Made by a program: the position numbers and the translations under genes. Below, one piece after another: positions 7,298-15,315 of a DNA stretch of 37,407 nucleotides. The DNA is taken from assembly GCA_044220725.1 (NCBI GenBank), contig JBGAQN010000013.1, positions 1 to 37,407 of the forward strand, written 5' to 3'. The notes beneath the pieces are model-generated. The model had not been told where the DNA came from and did no database searches. It saw only the letters and a program-made list of their open reading frames with translations. Each line of letters begins with the position of its first letter. Within the stretch, counting starts at the first letter, position 1. The DNA comes from Phosphoribacter sp044220725. GTDB lineage: Bacteria > Actinomycetota > Actinomycetes > Actinomycetales > Dermatophilaceae.

Positions 7298-9175
7298 ATG
7301 ACGGCCGACACCGAGGCGCTCTCCGAGCGTCTAGGCCCTTACCGGCTGATCCAGCGGATCGGCGAGGGGGGCATGGGTGTGGTGCACCTTGCCCTCGATC
7401 CGCACGGGCGGGCCGTCGCCATCAAGGTCCTGCGGCCGCATGTCGCCCACGACCCGGAGGCCCGGGCCCGCCTGGAGCGCGAGGTCGCGACGCTGGCTCG
7501 CATCCGACACCCGCGGGTCGCCCCTGTCATCGACTGCGACCTCGGCGGGTCGCGGCCCTACGTCGTCACCCGCTATATCGCCGGCGACGTCCTGGACGAT
7601 CTCGTCGACGCGCAAGGGCCGTTGTCACCACCGGCGCTGCTGCAGCTGGCCCGCGGACTGCACGGAGCGTTGGAAGCCATCCATGCCGTCGGGGTGGTGC
7701 ATCGGGATCTCAAGCCCGGCAACGTCCTGCTCGATGACGACGGCGACCCGGTCGTCATCGACTTCGGCATCGCCCATGTTGCCGAGGACGCCCGGCTCAC
7801 CGCCACCGGTCTGGTGATGGGCACGCCTGGCTATCTGTCGCCGGAGGTCATCGAGGGTGCAGCGGTTACCTCGGCAACGGACTGGTGGGGCTGGGCGGCC
7901 ACCCTGGCCTTCGCCGCGACCGGGCGCCCGCCGTTTGGACGTGGGTCGATGAGCATCGTCCTGACCCGGGTGCGGGCCGGCAACTGTGACCTGGACGGTG
8001 TGGACGCCCGGCTCGAGCCCCTGCTCGCGGCGGCACTGTCGACGCGCCCCGACGCGCGCCCGCCGGCCGAGCTGGTGATGGCCGCTCTGGAGCGTTATGC
8101 GGCAGGCGGATTCGCCACCGAGGTCCTGCCGCTGCACCCAGGGGGGGGTCAGCCGGGCGCAGTGTCGGCGAGCGCGGGGCAGCCAGGCAGCGTGGCCGGC
8201 GTGGCCGGCGTGGCCGGCGTGGCCGGCGCACGGCATACCAAGGTCCTGCCGATGGCGCCACCGACCGGTTCGCCCTACCCGGTCGTGACGCCGATGGGGT
8301 ATGCCGCTCCAGCACCGATCGGTCGGCCCGCGGGCCCACCGGTGAGTGCCCCTGCCGCCCCTCTCGGGTATGCCGCCCCCCCGCCACCGTCGGCCGGACC
8401 GCCGATCCCTGCCGCCCCGATTCCTGCTGCCCCGATTCCTGCTGGCCCGATTCCCGCTGGCCCGATTCCCGCTGGCCCGCCCGGACTCCCCAGACCGTTC
8501 GCGCCCGCGGACGACAAGTGGGACAACCCCGACCGGGAGGTCGGCTTCCAGGGTGGACCTGGTGCCCCCGACCCTCGGATCGGGCGGCCGGACCGCTCCG
8601 GGACGTTGGTCGTGGGGCTGCTCTTCCTCGTGGCCCTTGCGACCGTGGCTCCGGCGTTGGCTGCAGTGGCCGTCCTGGTTTGGTCGACGCTGGCCCGGAT
8701 CGCGGACCGCTCGATGACGGCGATCGTGCTGCGCCGATTCGAGCGCGGCGAACGGCGCAGCGACCTCCCCGTGAGCCTTGCCCTCGGACCCTGGCATGCT
8801 CTCACCGGTGCTGTCGCGACCCTCGTCGGGTTGCTGTTGCCCCTGCTCGTCGCGATCGCCGGGGTGTTGTGCCTGGCGCTGGCGATGTCGGCGATCACCG
8901 CGGGCGCGCCCAACCCCAACCAGCCGGTTGCCCTCGCCGGTGGGATGGCCGCCGGGCTACTGATGGCTTGGTGGGGTCCGGGCGGAGCGTCGCTGCGGCG
9001 GGGCTCGCGCTCGCTGGTGCGTGGCCTGGTGCGGCCCGGGCTCATGACGAGCGTCGTCGGTGCCGTGCTCGTCGCCGGTGCGCTGGTCGCGCTGGTGTGG
9101 TGCCTCCTGCGGGGCGGACAACCGTTCTGGGGGCCGATGTCCGGTCCCCCGGGGTTGCTCTCCGCCTGGCGTTGA
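7298..9175 (+). CDS. Membrane Ser/Thr protein kinase (Hanks type) with polytopic C-terminus
   Basis: 625 residues. Kinase domain about residues 10-270: glycine loop GEGGMGVVHLA, lysine in VAIKVL, catalytic HRDLKPGN (His135, Asp137), DFG and GTPGYLSPE. A low-complexity linker of Ala/Gly/Pro follows (about 275-415), with two in-frame tandem repeats. The C-terminus has about four hydrophobic helices (GTLVVGLLFLVALATVAPAL through VVGAVLVAGALVALVW). Unlike PknB there is no PASTA or other extracellular sensor, so the input is probably sensed within the membrane or by a partner. It is separate from the FHA/PP2C cluster downstream and has no adjacent phosphatase. Confidence 0.9.
   Translation: MTADTEALSERLGPYRLIQRIGEGGMGVVHLALDPHGRAVAIKVLRPHVAHDPEARARLEREVATLARIRHPRVAPVIDCDLGGSRPYVVTRYIAGDVLDDLVDAQGPLSPPALLQLARGLHGALEAIHAVGVVHRDLKPGNVLLDDDGDPVVIDFGIAHVAEDARLTATGLVMGTPGYLSPEVIEGAAVTSATDWWGWAATLAFAATGRPPFGRGSMSIVLTRVRAGNCDLDGVDARLEPLLAAALSTRPDARPPAELVMAALERYAAGGFATEVLPLHPGGGQPGAVSASAGQPGSVAGVAGVAGVAGARHTKVLPMAPPTGSPYPVVTPMGYAAPAPIGRPAGPPVSAPAAPLGYAAPPPPSAGPPIPAAPIPAAPIPAGPIPAGPIPAGPPGLPRPFAPADDKWDNPDREVGFQGGPGAPDPRIGRPDRSGTLVVGLLFLVALATVAPALAAVAVLVWSTLARIADRSMTAIVLRRFERGERRSDLPVSLALGPWHALTGAVATLVGLLLPLLVAIAGVLCLALAMSAITAGAPNPNQPVALAGGMAAGLLMAWWGPGGASLRRGSRSLVRGLVRPGLMTSVVGAVLVAGALVALVWCLLRGGQPFWGPMSGPPGLLSAWR
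8192..8227 (+). repeat. Four tandem copies of GTGGCCGGC inside the kinase linker
   Basis: Four identical 9-nt units encode repeated Val-Ala-Gly. They stay in frame, so copy changes would lengthen or shorten the linker without breaking the gene. Confidence 0.9.
8402..8476 (+). repeat. Five tandem 15-nt repeats encoding P-I-P-A-(A/G)
   Basis: Units such as CCGATTCCTGCTGCC and CCGATTCCCGCTGGC are repeated five times with a few synonymous or Ala/Gly changes. They form a proline-rich spacer between the kinase domain and the membrane helices. Confidence 0.9.
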
Positions 9176-9177
9176 GG

Positions 9178-9240
9178 CCGTCGCAGGGCCATCAGCCCGG
9201 CGCCGCGGGAGCGATCGTCGCCGTCGTGGCGCTGCGACGG
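9178..9240. repeat. Inverted repeat after the kinase gene
   Basis: CCGTCGCAG (9178-9186) and its exact reverse complement CTGCGACGG (9232-9240) flank 45 bases, starting three bases after the kinase stop. It could fold in the 3' end of the transcript; there is no T-tract. Confidence 0.4.
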
Positions 9241-9300
9241 TCGGACGCGGCAAGGGTATGACCCCGCGACGGTTTGACGCGGTGGGTCGCGCCCAGACGG

Positions 9301-9306
9301 CATACT
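9301..9306 (+). promoter_or_regulatory. -10-like CATACT before the LysE-family gene
   Basis: CATACT ends seven bases before GTG 9314, again consistent with a leaderless start. It overlaps a copy of the iterated GGCATAC motif (9299-9305). TTGACG at 9274-9279 is 21 bases away, too far for a standard -35. Confidence 0.35.
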
Positions 9307-9313
9307 GGCGGGC

Positions 9314-9991
9314 GTGCCCGCCGGACCGCTGCTGCTCGCCTTCCTCGCGACGGCGGCGGTGATCGTCGCCATCCCGGGCCCCAGCCTGCTGTTCACCATC
9401 GGGAGGGCCCTGACCGTCGGGCGCCGCGCCGCGCTGCTGACGGTGGTCGGCAATGCCCTGGGGTTGCTCGTGCAGAGCGTCCTTGTGGCCCTCGGGTTGG
9501 GGGCCGTGTTGGCGGCGTCGGCCACGGCATACACGGTCGTCAAACTGGTGGGGGCGGCATACCTGGTCTTCCTCGGTGTGCAGGCGATCCGGCACCGGGG
9601 CGAGCTGGCCGGGGCGCTGCTGGCGGCGCGTTCGGGGGGTGACGGGGCGAGGGCCTCGCTGGGCGTTGATCGCAGCGGTTCGGATCGCAGCAGCCTGGTG
9701 CAGGGGCTGACTGTCGGGTTGACCAACCCGAAGACCCTGGTGTTCCTCTCGTCGCTCCTGCCACAGTTCGTCGACCCGGCGGGCGCACCGCAGCCGCAGA
9801 TCCTCGCGCTCGGTGCGGTGTTCGCGGCGATGGCGCTCGCCGGCGACTCGGTGTGGGCGCTGGCGGCGGGGCGGGCGCGGGACTGGTTCGCGCGCAGTCC
9901 CCGGCGGCTGGCCCGCTTGGGTGTCGGCGGCGGGGCACTGATGATCGGCCTCGGGGTCTCGGTGACCGTGGCTGGCCGCCCGACGACCTGA
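9314..9991 (+). CDS. LysE/RhtB-family amino-acid exporter
   Basis: 225 residues from GTG 9314. It opens with PLLLAFLATAAVIVAIPGPSLLFTIGRAL, the N-terminal signature of LysE/RhtB transporters, and contains the second-half motif GLTVGLTNPKTLVFLSSLLPQF. About six membrane helices can be drawn, with a charged loop near residues 95-125. Members export amino acids or related metabolites in exchange for protons; the substrate here cannot be read. It stands alone between the kinase and the tRNA. Confidence 0.88.
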   Translation: MPAGPLLLAFLATAAVIVAIPGPSLLFTIGRALTVGRRAALLTVVGNALGLLVQSVLVALGLGAVLAASATAYTVVKLVGAAYLVFLGVQAIRHRGELAGALLAARSGGDGARASLGVDRSGSDRSSLVQGLTVGLTNPKTLVFLSSLLPQFVDPAGAPQPQILALGAVFAAMALAGDSVWALAAGRARDWFARSPRRLARLGVGGGALMIGLGVSVTVAGRPTT

Positions 9992-10131
9992 CCCGTCGAA
10001 CTCCGGTGCGAACGGGCAGCGCCGGGTCCATGGTGGGCGAACGGCATACGGGGAAGAGGAAGGTGTGGACCGCGGGCCGGTAGGCTTTCCGGGGCCTCGC
10101 CGCACGCCATCCGGTATGCCGCGAGCCTCCC

Positions 10132-10204
10132 GCCGGCGTGGCGCAATTGGCAGCGCACCTGTCTTGTAAACAGGGGGTTAGGGGTTCAAGTCCCCTCGTC
10201 GGCT
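10132..10204 (+). tRNA. tRNA-Thr(UGU)
   Basis: The 73-nt cloverleaf has acceptor GCCGGCG pairing with CGTCGGC (one G-U pair), D-arm GCGC/GCGC, anticodon stem CCTGT/ACAGG with loop CTTGTAA (anticodon TGT, reading ACA), T-arm AGGGG-TTCAAGT-CCCCT and discriminator T. CCA is not encoded. No copy of its 3' end was found elsewhere in the window, so there is no sign of an integrated element using it. Confidence 0.95.
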
Positions 10205-10772
10205 CTCACGTTTCCGCAGGTCCATGCGCCACGAGGTCGAGAGCCGGCACGACGTTCTCCACGGCGGGCTCACGACGACGTCAGCTCCCATGTCATGACC
10301 GTTGGGTGCCCGAACCGGGGCTGGAGCCGCCGATGAAGCAGCGTGCGCTGGCGTGATCACCCACGCTGCGACGGCTTCTCGGAATGCCCCACGCCCGGTG
10401 TGGGCTGCCGACTGCCGACCAGGCCGCTCCGCCTACCCACAAGATCGGGTATGCCGCCCAGTTCCGCTCAGCAGCAACAGGCGCGTGATGACGGTGCCGA
10501 TGGCGGCGCCGGTGCTGCTGTTGGAACAGCAGCGGGCGCGCCGTCATGGGCGCCGTCATGGTGCGCGGGCGTCCCGCCTGTCGTGGCTTCCTGCGCTGCA
10601 CCAAGCAGGGGGCCGGTGGGTCGGCCCTGGGCGAATTTGGCGGGGTTGGTCCGGGCCTCGGAGGTCGGGGTCGGGTAAGCGTCCAGCAGCGGGACGTGAG
10701 ATCGGTCATGGCGGGCCCATCGTCGTCCGCCCCTGCCTCCCGGCCCACCCCAACTCGTGCTTTGGTGGACTC
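10205..10772. other. 568-bp stretch without a supported gene
   Basis: The frame of the downstream thiolase stays open back to 10302, but the residues before the thiolase start do not look like protein, and no other frame has a ribosome-binding site plus coding character. The stretch holds two copies' worth of notable structure: an iterated-motif site at 10449 and the large imperfect hairpin at 10488-10559. CAGCGTG near 10337 and CACGCTG near 10364 could also pair. No clear promoter for the thiolase was identified. Confidence 0.6.
10488..10559. repeat. 72-nt near-perfect inverted repeat (35-bp arms)
   Basis: Two 35-nt arms surround a GG centre. The outer arms ATGACGGTGCC and GGCGCCGTCAT pair fully with one G-U. 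The core GCTGCTGTTGGAACAGCAGC is perfect. The middle segment has four mismatches and two G-U pairs. It lies in the gene-free stretch after the tRNA. No T-tract follows. It could be a structured RNA, a REP- or MITE-like remnant, or a protein-binding cruciform. Confidence 0.75.
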
Positions 10773-11921
10773 ATGGCCGAGGCATACATCGTCAGCGCCG
10801 TCCGCTCACCCGTCGGTCGCCGCGGCGGCGGCCTGGCCGGGGTCCACCCAGCCGATCTGTCCGCTCACGTCATGCGGGCCGCCGTCGAGACCGCCGCCAT
10901 CGACCCGACAGCGGTCGACGACGTCGTCTGGGGCTGCGTCGACCAGATCGGCGCGCAGGCCACGAACATCGCCCGCACCGGGTGGCTCAGCGCCGGCCTG
11001 CCCGAGTCCGTCCCCGGCACGACCGTCGACCGCCAGTGCGGCTCATCGCAGCAGGCGGTGAGCTTCGCGGCCTACGGGATCCTTGCGGGACAACAGGATC
11101 TGGTGCTCGCGGGCGGCGTCGAGGTGATGAGCCTGGTCCCGATCTGGAGCCCCGCCTCGGTCGGCGCAGCCCAAGGTCTTGGGCACCCGTTCGGTGGCGA
11201 CGGCTGGGCGGCGCGCTACGGCGACGCCGAGGTGAGCCAGTTCTACGGCGCCGAGCTCATCGCCGACCGGTGGGAGATCACCCGCTCCGACATGGAGGAC
11301 CTCGCGCTGGCCAGTCACCAGCGCGCGCTCGCCGCGCAAGCCGCCGGGGCGTTCGCCGATGAGATCGTCCCGTATGCCGCCCTCGCCGCCGACGAGGGCC
11401 CGCGCGCCGACACGTCGCTGGAGAAGATGGCGACCCTCAAGACGGTCCGCGACGGCGGCCGGGTCACCGCCGCCGTGTCCAGCCAGGTGTCCGACGGGGC
11501 CGCAGCGCTCCTGCTGGCTTCCGAGGCGGCGGTCCGCACGCACGGCCTCACGCCGCTGGCAAGGATCCACGCCCTCACCGTCGTCGGCTCCGACCCCATC
11601 GTCATGCTCGACGGGCCGATCGCGGCGACCGAGCGAGTGCTGGGCCGGGCGGGCCTGGCGATCGGCGACATCGATCAGGCCGAGGTCAACGAGGCGTTCG
11701 CTCCGGTCGTCCTGGCCTGGCTCAAGGCGACCGGAGCTGACCCGGCCCGGACCAACCCGCTCGGCGGCGCCATCGCGCTGGGTCACCCGCTGGGAGCGAC
11801 CGGGGCGCGGCTCATGGTCACCCTCGTCCACGCGCTGCGTCGTTCCGGCGGACGCTATGGCCTGCAGACCATGTGCGAAGGCATCGGCATGGCCAACGCC
11901 ACCGTCATCGAACGCTGCTGA
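10773..11921 (+). CDS. Thiolase (acetyl-CoA C-acetyltransferase / acyltransferase)
   Basis: 382 residues from ATG 10773, where thiolase-like sequence begins (AEAYIVSAVRSPVGRRGGGL). All catalytic features are present: nucleophile Cys89 in VDRQCGSSQQAV, the NEAFAPV loop, His338 in GHPLGATGARL and Cys368 in TMCEGIGMANAT. Length fits the family, although thiolases are more often about 390-400. It would join or cleave acyl-CoA thioesters, either in beta-oxidation or acetoacetyl-CoA formation. The QCGSSQQ form resembles FadA-like degradative thiolases more than biosynthetic ones. No other beta-oxidation gene is adjacent; the glycerolipid operon starts 81 bp downstream from its own promoter. Confidence 0.92.
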   Translation: MAEAYIVSAVRSPVGRRGGGLAGVHPADLSAHVMRAAVETAAIDPTAVDDVVWGCVDQIGAQATNIARTGWLSAGLPESVPGTTVDRQCGSSQQAVSFAAYGILAGQQDLVLAGGVEVMSLVPIWSPASVGAAQGLGHPFGGDGWAARYGDAEVSQFYGAELIADRWEITRSDMEDLALASHQRALAAQAAGAFADEIVPYAALAADEGPRADTSLEKMATLKTVRDGGRVTAAVSSQVSDGAAALLLASEAAVRTHGLTPLARIHALTVVGSDPIVMLDGPIAATERVLGRAGLAIGDIDQAEVNEAFAPVVLAWLKATGADPARTNPLGGAIALGHPLGATGARLMVTLVHALRRSGGRYGLQTMCEGIGMANATVIERC

Positions 11922-11967
11922 GCCGTCCCCTCGACGCTCGACGGCACGACCGGAGCCGGACAGCCGG

Positions 11968-11996
11968 TTGACCCTGGCCCGTCCGGGCATTAGACC
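11968..11996 (+). promoter_or_regulatory. Promoter of the glycerolipid acyltransferase operon
   Basis: TTGACC (11968-11973), a 17-bp spacer, and TAGACC (11991-11996) make the best sigma-70-type promoter in the window. The -10 ends six bases before GTG 12003, so the transcript is probably leaderless. No Shine-Dalgarno sequence is present. Confidence 0.65.
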
Positions 11997-12002
11997 TGAC
12001 CC

Positions 12003-13904
12003 GTGGATGCACAGCACCTGGCCGGGACGGCCCGCGGATGGGTCAGTTCGGTGACGCGGCGCGCCCGCGACGCCGCGAGCGCGGTCGCAGGCTCCGCGGA
12101 CCTCGACGAGCTGCTCGCCGACCCGGGGCTGGTCACCTCCCTTGAGCGGTATGCCGCCGAGCACGATCTGCCTCTCGGCCAGGTCCGCGCCGAAGCGGCG
12201 GAGCACCTGCGCGAGATGGCCGCCTCGCACGACCCCCGGGCCACCCAGTCGTGGGACAAGCTCGGGGCCTGGATCATGCGGGCTCACGACGTGCTCGTCG
12301 ACGAGGAGGACATCGTCCGGCTCAAGGCGCTCGACCGAGAGCACAGCCTGGCCATCGTCTTCTCGCACCGGTCTTACCTCGACGGCTGGGTCCTGCCCAA
12401 TGTCCTTGCCTCCCGGCGGTTTTCGCCCCTGTTCACGTTCGGTGGGGCCAACCTCGATCTGCCGGTCGTCGGTGATCTGGTCAGCCGCACGGGGGTCATC
12501 TTCATCAAACGGGCGACCAAGGAGATCCCGGTCTATCGGCTGACCTTGCGGGCCTACATCGCCCACCTGGTCAAGCGCCGGTCGAACCTGGCCTGGTCGA
12601 TCGAGGGCGGACGCACCCGGACGGGCAAGCTGCGCCCGCCGGTGCACGGCATACTGCGCTATCTGTCCGACGCCGCGGAGGCGAGTGACGGGCCCGACGT
12701 CATGCTCGTCCCGGTGTCGATCGTCTACGACCAGCTCCACGAGGTCGCGGGGATGACCGCCGAGGCGCGGGGCAGCCGAAAGACGCCCGAAGACCTGCGC
12801 TGGTTGGTCCGATTCGCGCGGTCGCAGGGCGGGCGCCTGGGTCGGGCCTATGTCTCGATCGGTGAGCCGTTCCCGTTGCGCGAGCGGATGGCCGCGCTGC
12901 GGGCCGACGGCAACGACACGTCGCAGGCCGTCGAGCGGGTTGCCATCGACGCGAGCCACCGGATCAACCGGGCCACCCCGGTGACGACCACCGCGGTCGT
13001 CTGCCTGGCGCTGCTGGGTGCCGACCGGGCGTTGACCTTCGAGCGCGTCCTTGACACGGTCGAGCCGCTGGCGCGCTACATCCGGGATCGGCGCTGGCCG
13101 GTTGCGGGGGCCGCGTCTCTCACGGACAAGTCGACCATCCGGCGGGCGTTGCAGGAGTTGGTCGCCTCCGGGGTGCTGACGGTCTTCGACGCCGGCACCG
13201 AGCCGGTCTGGCGGATCGCACCCGAGCAGCACCTCGTCGCGGCGTTCTATCGAAACACCGTCATCCATATGCTCGTCGACCGAGCCATCGGCGAGGTGTC
13301 CCTTCTCGACGCGATCGCTGCGCCCGAGGGGGCCGACGTCGAGCGGGCTGCCTGGGAGCGGGCCAAGGCGTTGCGTGACCTGTTGAAGTTCGAGTTCTTC
13401 TTCCCTGGGCGCGACGATTTCGAGCGCGAGTTGCGCGCGGAGTTGGCGCTCATGTCGCCGATCTCGCCGGCCGAGCCCGGGGTGCTCACCTCGGCGGCTG
13501 CGCGGGCGATCCTGGAGGCCACGGACCTGCACGTCGCTCATCTCGTGCTCCGGCCGTTCGTCGACGCCTATCTCGTGGTGGCGGATCGGCTTGCGGCAGG
13601 AGGGGATTCGGTGCTCTCCGAGGAGGACATCCTCGACGAGGCACTGCGCGTCGGACAGCAATGGGAGCTGGAACGGCGCATCGCCAGTGCTGAATCGGTG
13701 TCCCTCGAGCTCTACAAGACAGCGTTGCGACTGGCCCGGCACCGGGGTCTGCTGGGCGGCGATGCCGGCGACGCGGCATACGAGGGGGAGTCGTTGAGCG
13801 CGCGACGGGCGGCCTTCCTCGTCGAACTCCAAGATGTGGCAACCCAATTGGATCAGATCGACCGGATCGAGCAGACCCGCAGGAGCGCCCGTGGAGTTCG
13901 CTGA
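12003..13904 (+). CDS. plsB: Glycerol-3-phosphate 1-O-acyltransferase (PlsB family)
   Basis: 633 residues from GTG 12003. The acyltransferase blocks are in order: I, SHRSYLDGWVLP with the catalytic H-x4-D pair (His122, Asp127); II, GVIFIKRATKE; III, EGGRTRTGKLRPP (from residue 201), which binds the glycerol phosphate; IV, LVPVSIVYDQ. A long C-terminal half of about 350 residues is typical of PlsB proteins. The enzyme makes lysophosphatidate from acyl donors and glycerol-3-phosphate at the membrane. The gene order PlsB, HAD-PlsC, WS/DGAT matches M. tuberculosis Rv2482c-Rv2484c. The stop overlaps the next gene by 14 nt. Confidence 0.93.
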   Translation: MDAQHLAGTARGWVSSVTRRARDAASAVAGSADLDELLADPGLVTSLERYAAEHDLPLGQVRAEAAEHLREMAASHDPRATQSWDKLGAWIMRAHDVLVDEEDIVRLKALDREHSLAIVFSHRSYLDGWVLPNVLASRRFSPLFTFGGANLDLPVVGDLVSRTGVIFIKRATKEIPVYRLTLRAYIAHLVKRRSNLAWSIEGGRTRTGKLRPPVHGILRYLSDAAEASDGPDVMLVPVSIVYDQLHEVAGMTAEARGSRKTPEDLRWLVRFARSQGGRLGRAYVSIGEPFPLRERMAALRADGNDTSQAVERVAIDASHRINRATPVTTTAVVCLALLGADRALTFERVLDTVEPLARYIRDRRWPVAGAASLTDKSTIRRALQELVASGVLTVFDAGTEPVWRIAPEQHLVAAFYRNTVIHMLVDRAIGEVSLLDAIAAPEGADVERAAWERAKALRDLLKFEFFFPGRDDFERELRAELALMSPISPAEPGVLTSAAARAILEATDLHVAHLVLRPFVDAYLVVADRLAAGGDSVLSEEDILDEALRVGQQWELERRIASAESVSLELYKTALRLARHRGLLGGDAGDAAYEGESLSARRAAFLVELQDVATQLDQIDRIEQTRRSARGVR

Positions 13905-15315
13905 GCGCCTCGCCCAGATCGAGGCAGCGCCCGCGGGGCCGAGCGTCGGGGCGTTCTTCGACCTCGACGGGACTCTCGTCGCGGGTTATACCGCGAGCAC
14001 CTTCTTCACCGATCGGGTGAAGAGTCGCGACGTCGACCTCGGGCACTTCATGCGCACCTTCGTCGCCGTCATCGACGGGACCTACCTCGGCGGGGAGCCC
14101 ACGCGAGGGGCCGTCAAGGGGTATGCCGCGATGCGCGGCCAGACCGAGGAGACCATGGCCGAGTTGGGCGAGCGGCTCTTCGTCCAGAAGATCGCCGGGA
14201 CCATCCGGCCCGAGGCGCGCGAGCTCGTCCGGGCTCACCAACGGCGCGGTCACACGGTGGTCATCGCGTCGGCGGCGAGCAAGTATCAGATCCAGCCGGT
14301 GGCCACTGACCTTGGTATCGAGCATCTCGTCTGCACCGAGTTGGCCGTGCAGGACGGGATCCTGACCGGCGAGCTTGTCGGGAAGCTGCTCTGGGGGACC
14401 CAAAAGGCAAGTGGGGTGCGGGCGTTCGCGCGGACGCATGACATCGATCTGCCGAAGAGCTTCGCCTACGGCAACGGTGCCGAGGACGTCGCCTTCCTCG
14501 GGACGGTCGGTTCGCCGGTGGCGCTCAACCCCCACCCGGGGTTGCGGGGGGCCGCGAAGAACTTTGGGTGGCCGGTCGTCATGTTGCGCGATCCGAGCGA
14601 CGGCACCCCCGTTGACCTGGCGCGCACGTTGGCCGCGCTCGGCGGGCTCAATGCCGGTGCGGCGACGGGGGTCACCTGGGGGTTGCTCACCGGCAACCGG
14701 CAACGGGGGATCAACCTCGGTGTCCAGCTGGCGTGTCAGAGCGCGCTGACCCTGGCCGGGGTGCGGGTGCGAGTCGTGGGCACGGAGAACCTGCCCGACG
14801 GCCCGGCGGTCTATATGGCCAACCACCAGAGCTCGGTCGATCCGTTGGTCGCTGCGACGATCATGCCGGGCGAGTTCACGGTGGTCGCCAAGAAGGAAGC
14901 CCGGTTCGACCCGCGGAGTCTGGTCGGGAGCCTGCTCATCGAACCGGCATACATCGACCGCAGCAACTCGGCCCAGTCTCGGGCGACCCTCGACGCGCTC
15001 GTCTCCCGGATCCGCGCCGGGACGTCGTTGCTCATCTTCCCTGAAGGCACCCGGTCGAGCACCCCGGTGCTCGGCCGCTTCCGAAAGGGCGGCTTCCATC
15101 TGGCGATCCAAGCGGGAGTGCCTGTCGTGCCTGTCGTGCTGCGCAACACCGGCGAGATCCTGCCCCGGCACGCCCGGGTGCTGCGACCCGGGACCATCGA
15201 CGTCGCCATCCTCGAACCGGTGACCGACCTGCGGGTCGGGGACCTCGACGCCCAAGTGGCCACGCTGCGCGATCGGTTCGACGCGACCCTCGCCCACTGG
15301 CCAGGTGCGCGATGA
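13891..15315 (+). CDS. plsC: HAD-IB phosphatase fused to PlsC-type 1-acylglycerol-3-phosphate acyltransferase
   Basis: 474 residues from GTG 13891, with AGGAG at 13881-13885 five bases upstream. N-terminal HAD subfamily IB domain (about residues 18-240): motif I FFDLDGTL (Asp24, Asp26), later VIASAASKYQIQPVA and YGNGAEDVAFL. C-terminal PlsC domain (about 270-470): NHQSSVD with His312 and Asp317, FPEGTR from residue 383, and VPVVPVVLRN. The PlsC half adds the second acyl chain to give phosphatidate. The HAD half has been proposed in actinobacterial relatives to remove a phosphate, which would yield diacylglycerol, but its substrate is not visible here. It links the upstream GPAT to the downstream diacylglycerol acyltransferase. 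Confidence 0.93.
   Translation: MEFAERLAQIEAAPAGPSVGAFFDLDGTLVAGYTASTFFTDRVKSRDVDLGHFMRTFVAVIDGTYLGGEPTRGAVKGYAAMRGQTEETMAELGERLFVQKIAGTIRPEARELVRAHQRRGHTVVIASAASKYQIQPVATDLGIEHLVCTELAVQDGILTGELVGKLLWGTQKASGVRAFARTHDIDLPKSFAYGNGAEDVAFLGTVGSPVALNPHPGLRGAAKNFGWPVVMLRDPSDGTPVDLARTLAALGGLNAGAATGVTWGLLTGNRQRGINLGVQLACQSALTLAGVRVRVVGTENLPDGPAVYMANHQSSVDPLVAATIMPGEFTVVAKKEARFDPRSLVGSLLIEPAYIDRSNSAQSRATLDALVSRIRAGTSLLIFPEGTRSSTPVLGRFRKGGFHLAIQAGVPVVPVVLRNTGEILPRHARVLRPGTIDVAILEPVTDLRVGDLDAQVATLRDRFDATLAHWPGAR

Noticed and set aside
8402..8476. CRISPR-like repeat array
   Set aside because: Units are contiguous 15-mers without spacers, in frame, and encode a proline-rich linker.
8275..10158. A 627-codon minus-strand open frame
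   Set aside because: It is antisense to the kinase and the LysE-family gene and runs into the tRNA. Its composition (Arg, Pro, Ser, Thr) is that of a shadow frame.
10132..10204. tRNA-Thr as an integration site for a mobile element
   Set aside because: No second copy of the tRNA 3' end and no integrase gene were found in the window.
10302..10772. N-terminal extension of the thiolase by 157 codons
   Set aside because: Family similarity begins at ATG 10773, the extension has no protein-like pattern, and it contains the large inverted repeat.
11922..11945. Terminator after the thiolase gene (GCCGTC/GACGGC)
   Set aside because: The stem is only six base pairs with a 12-base loop and no T-tract.
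11043..13847. A 934-codon open frame on the minus strand across the thiolase and plsB genes
   Set aside because: It is antisense to two genes with full catalytic motifs, is Arg/Asp/Gly-rich with no recognisable domain, and is typical of stop-poor antisense frames in high-GC DNA.
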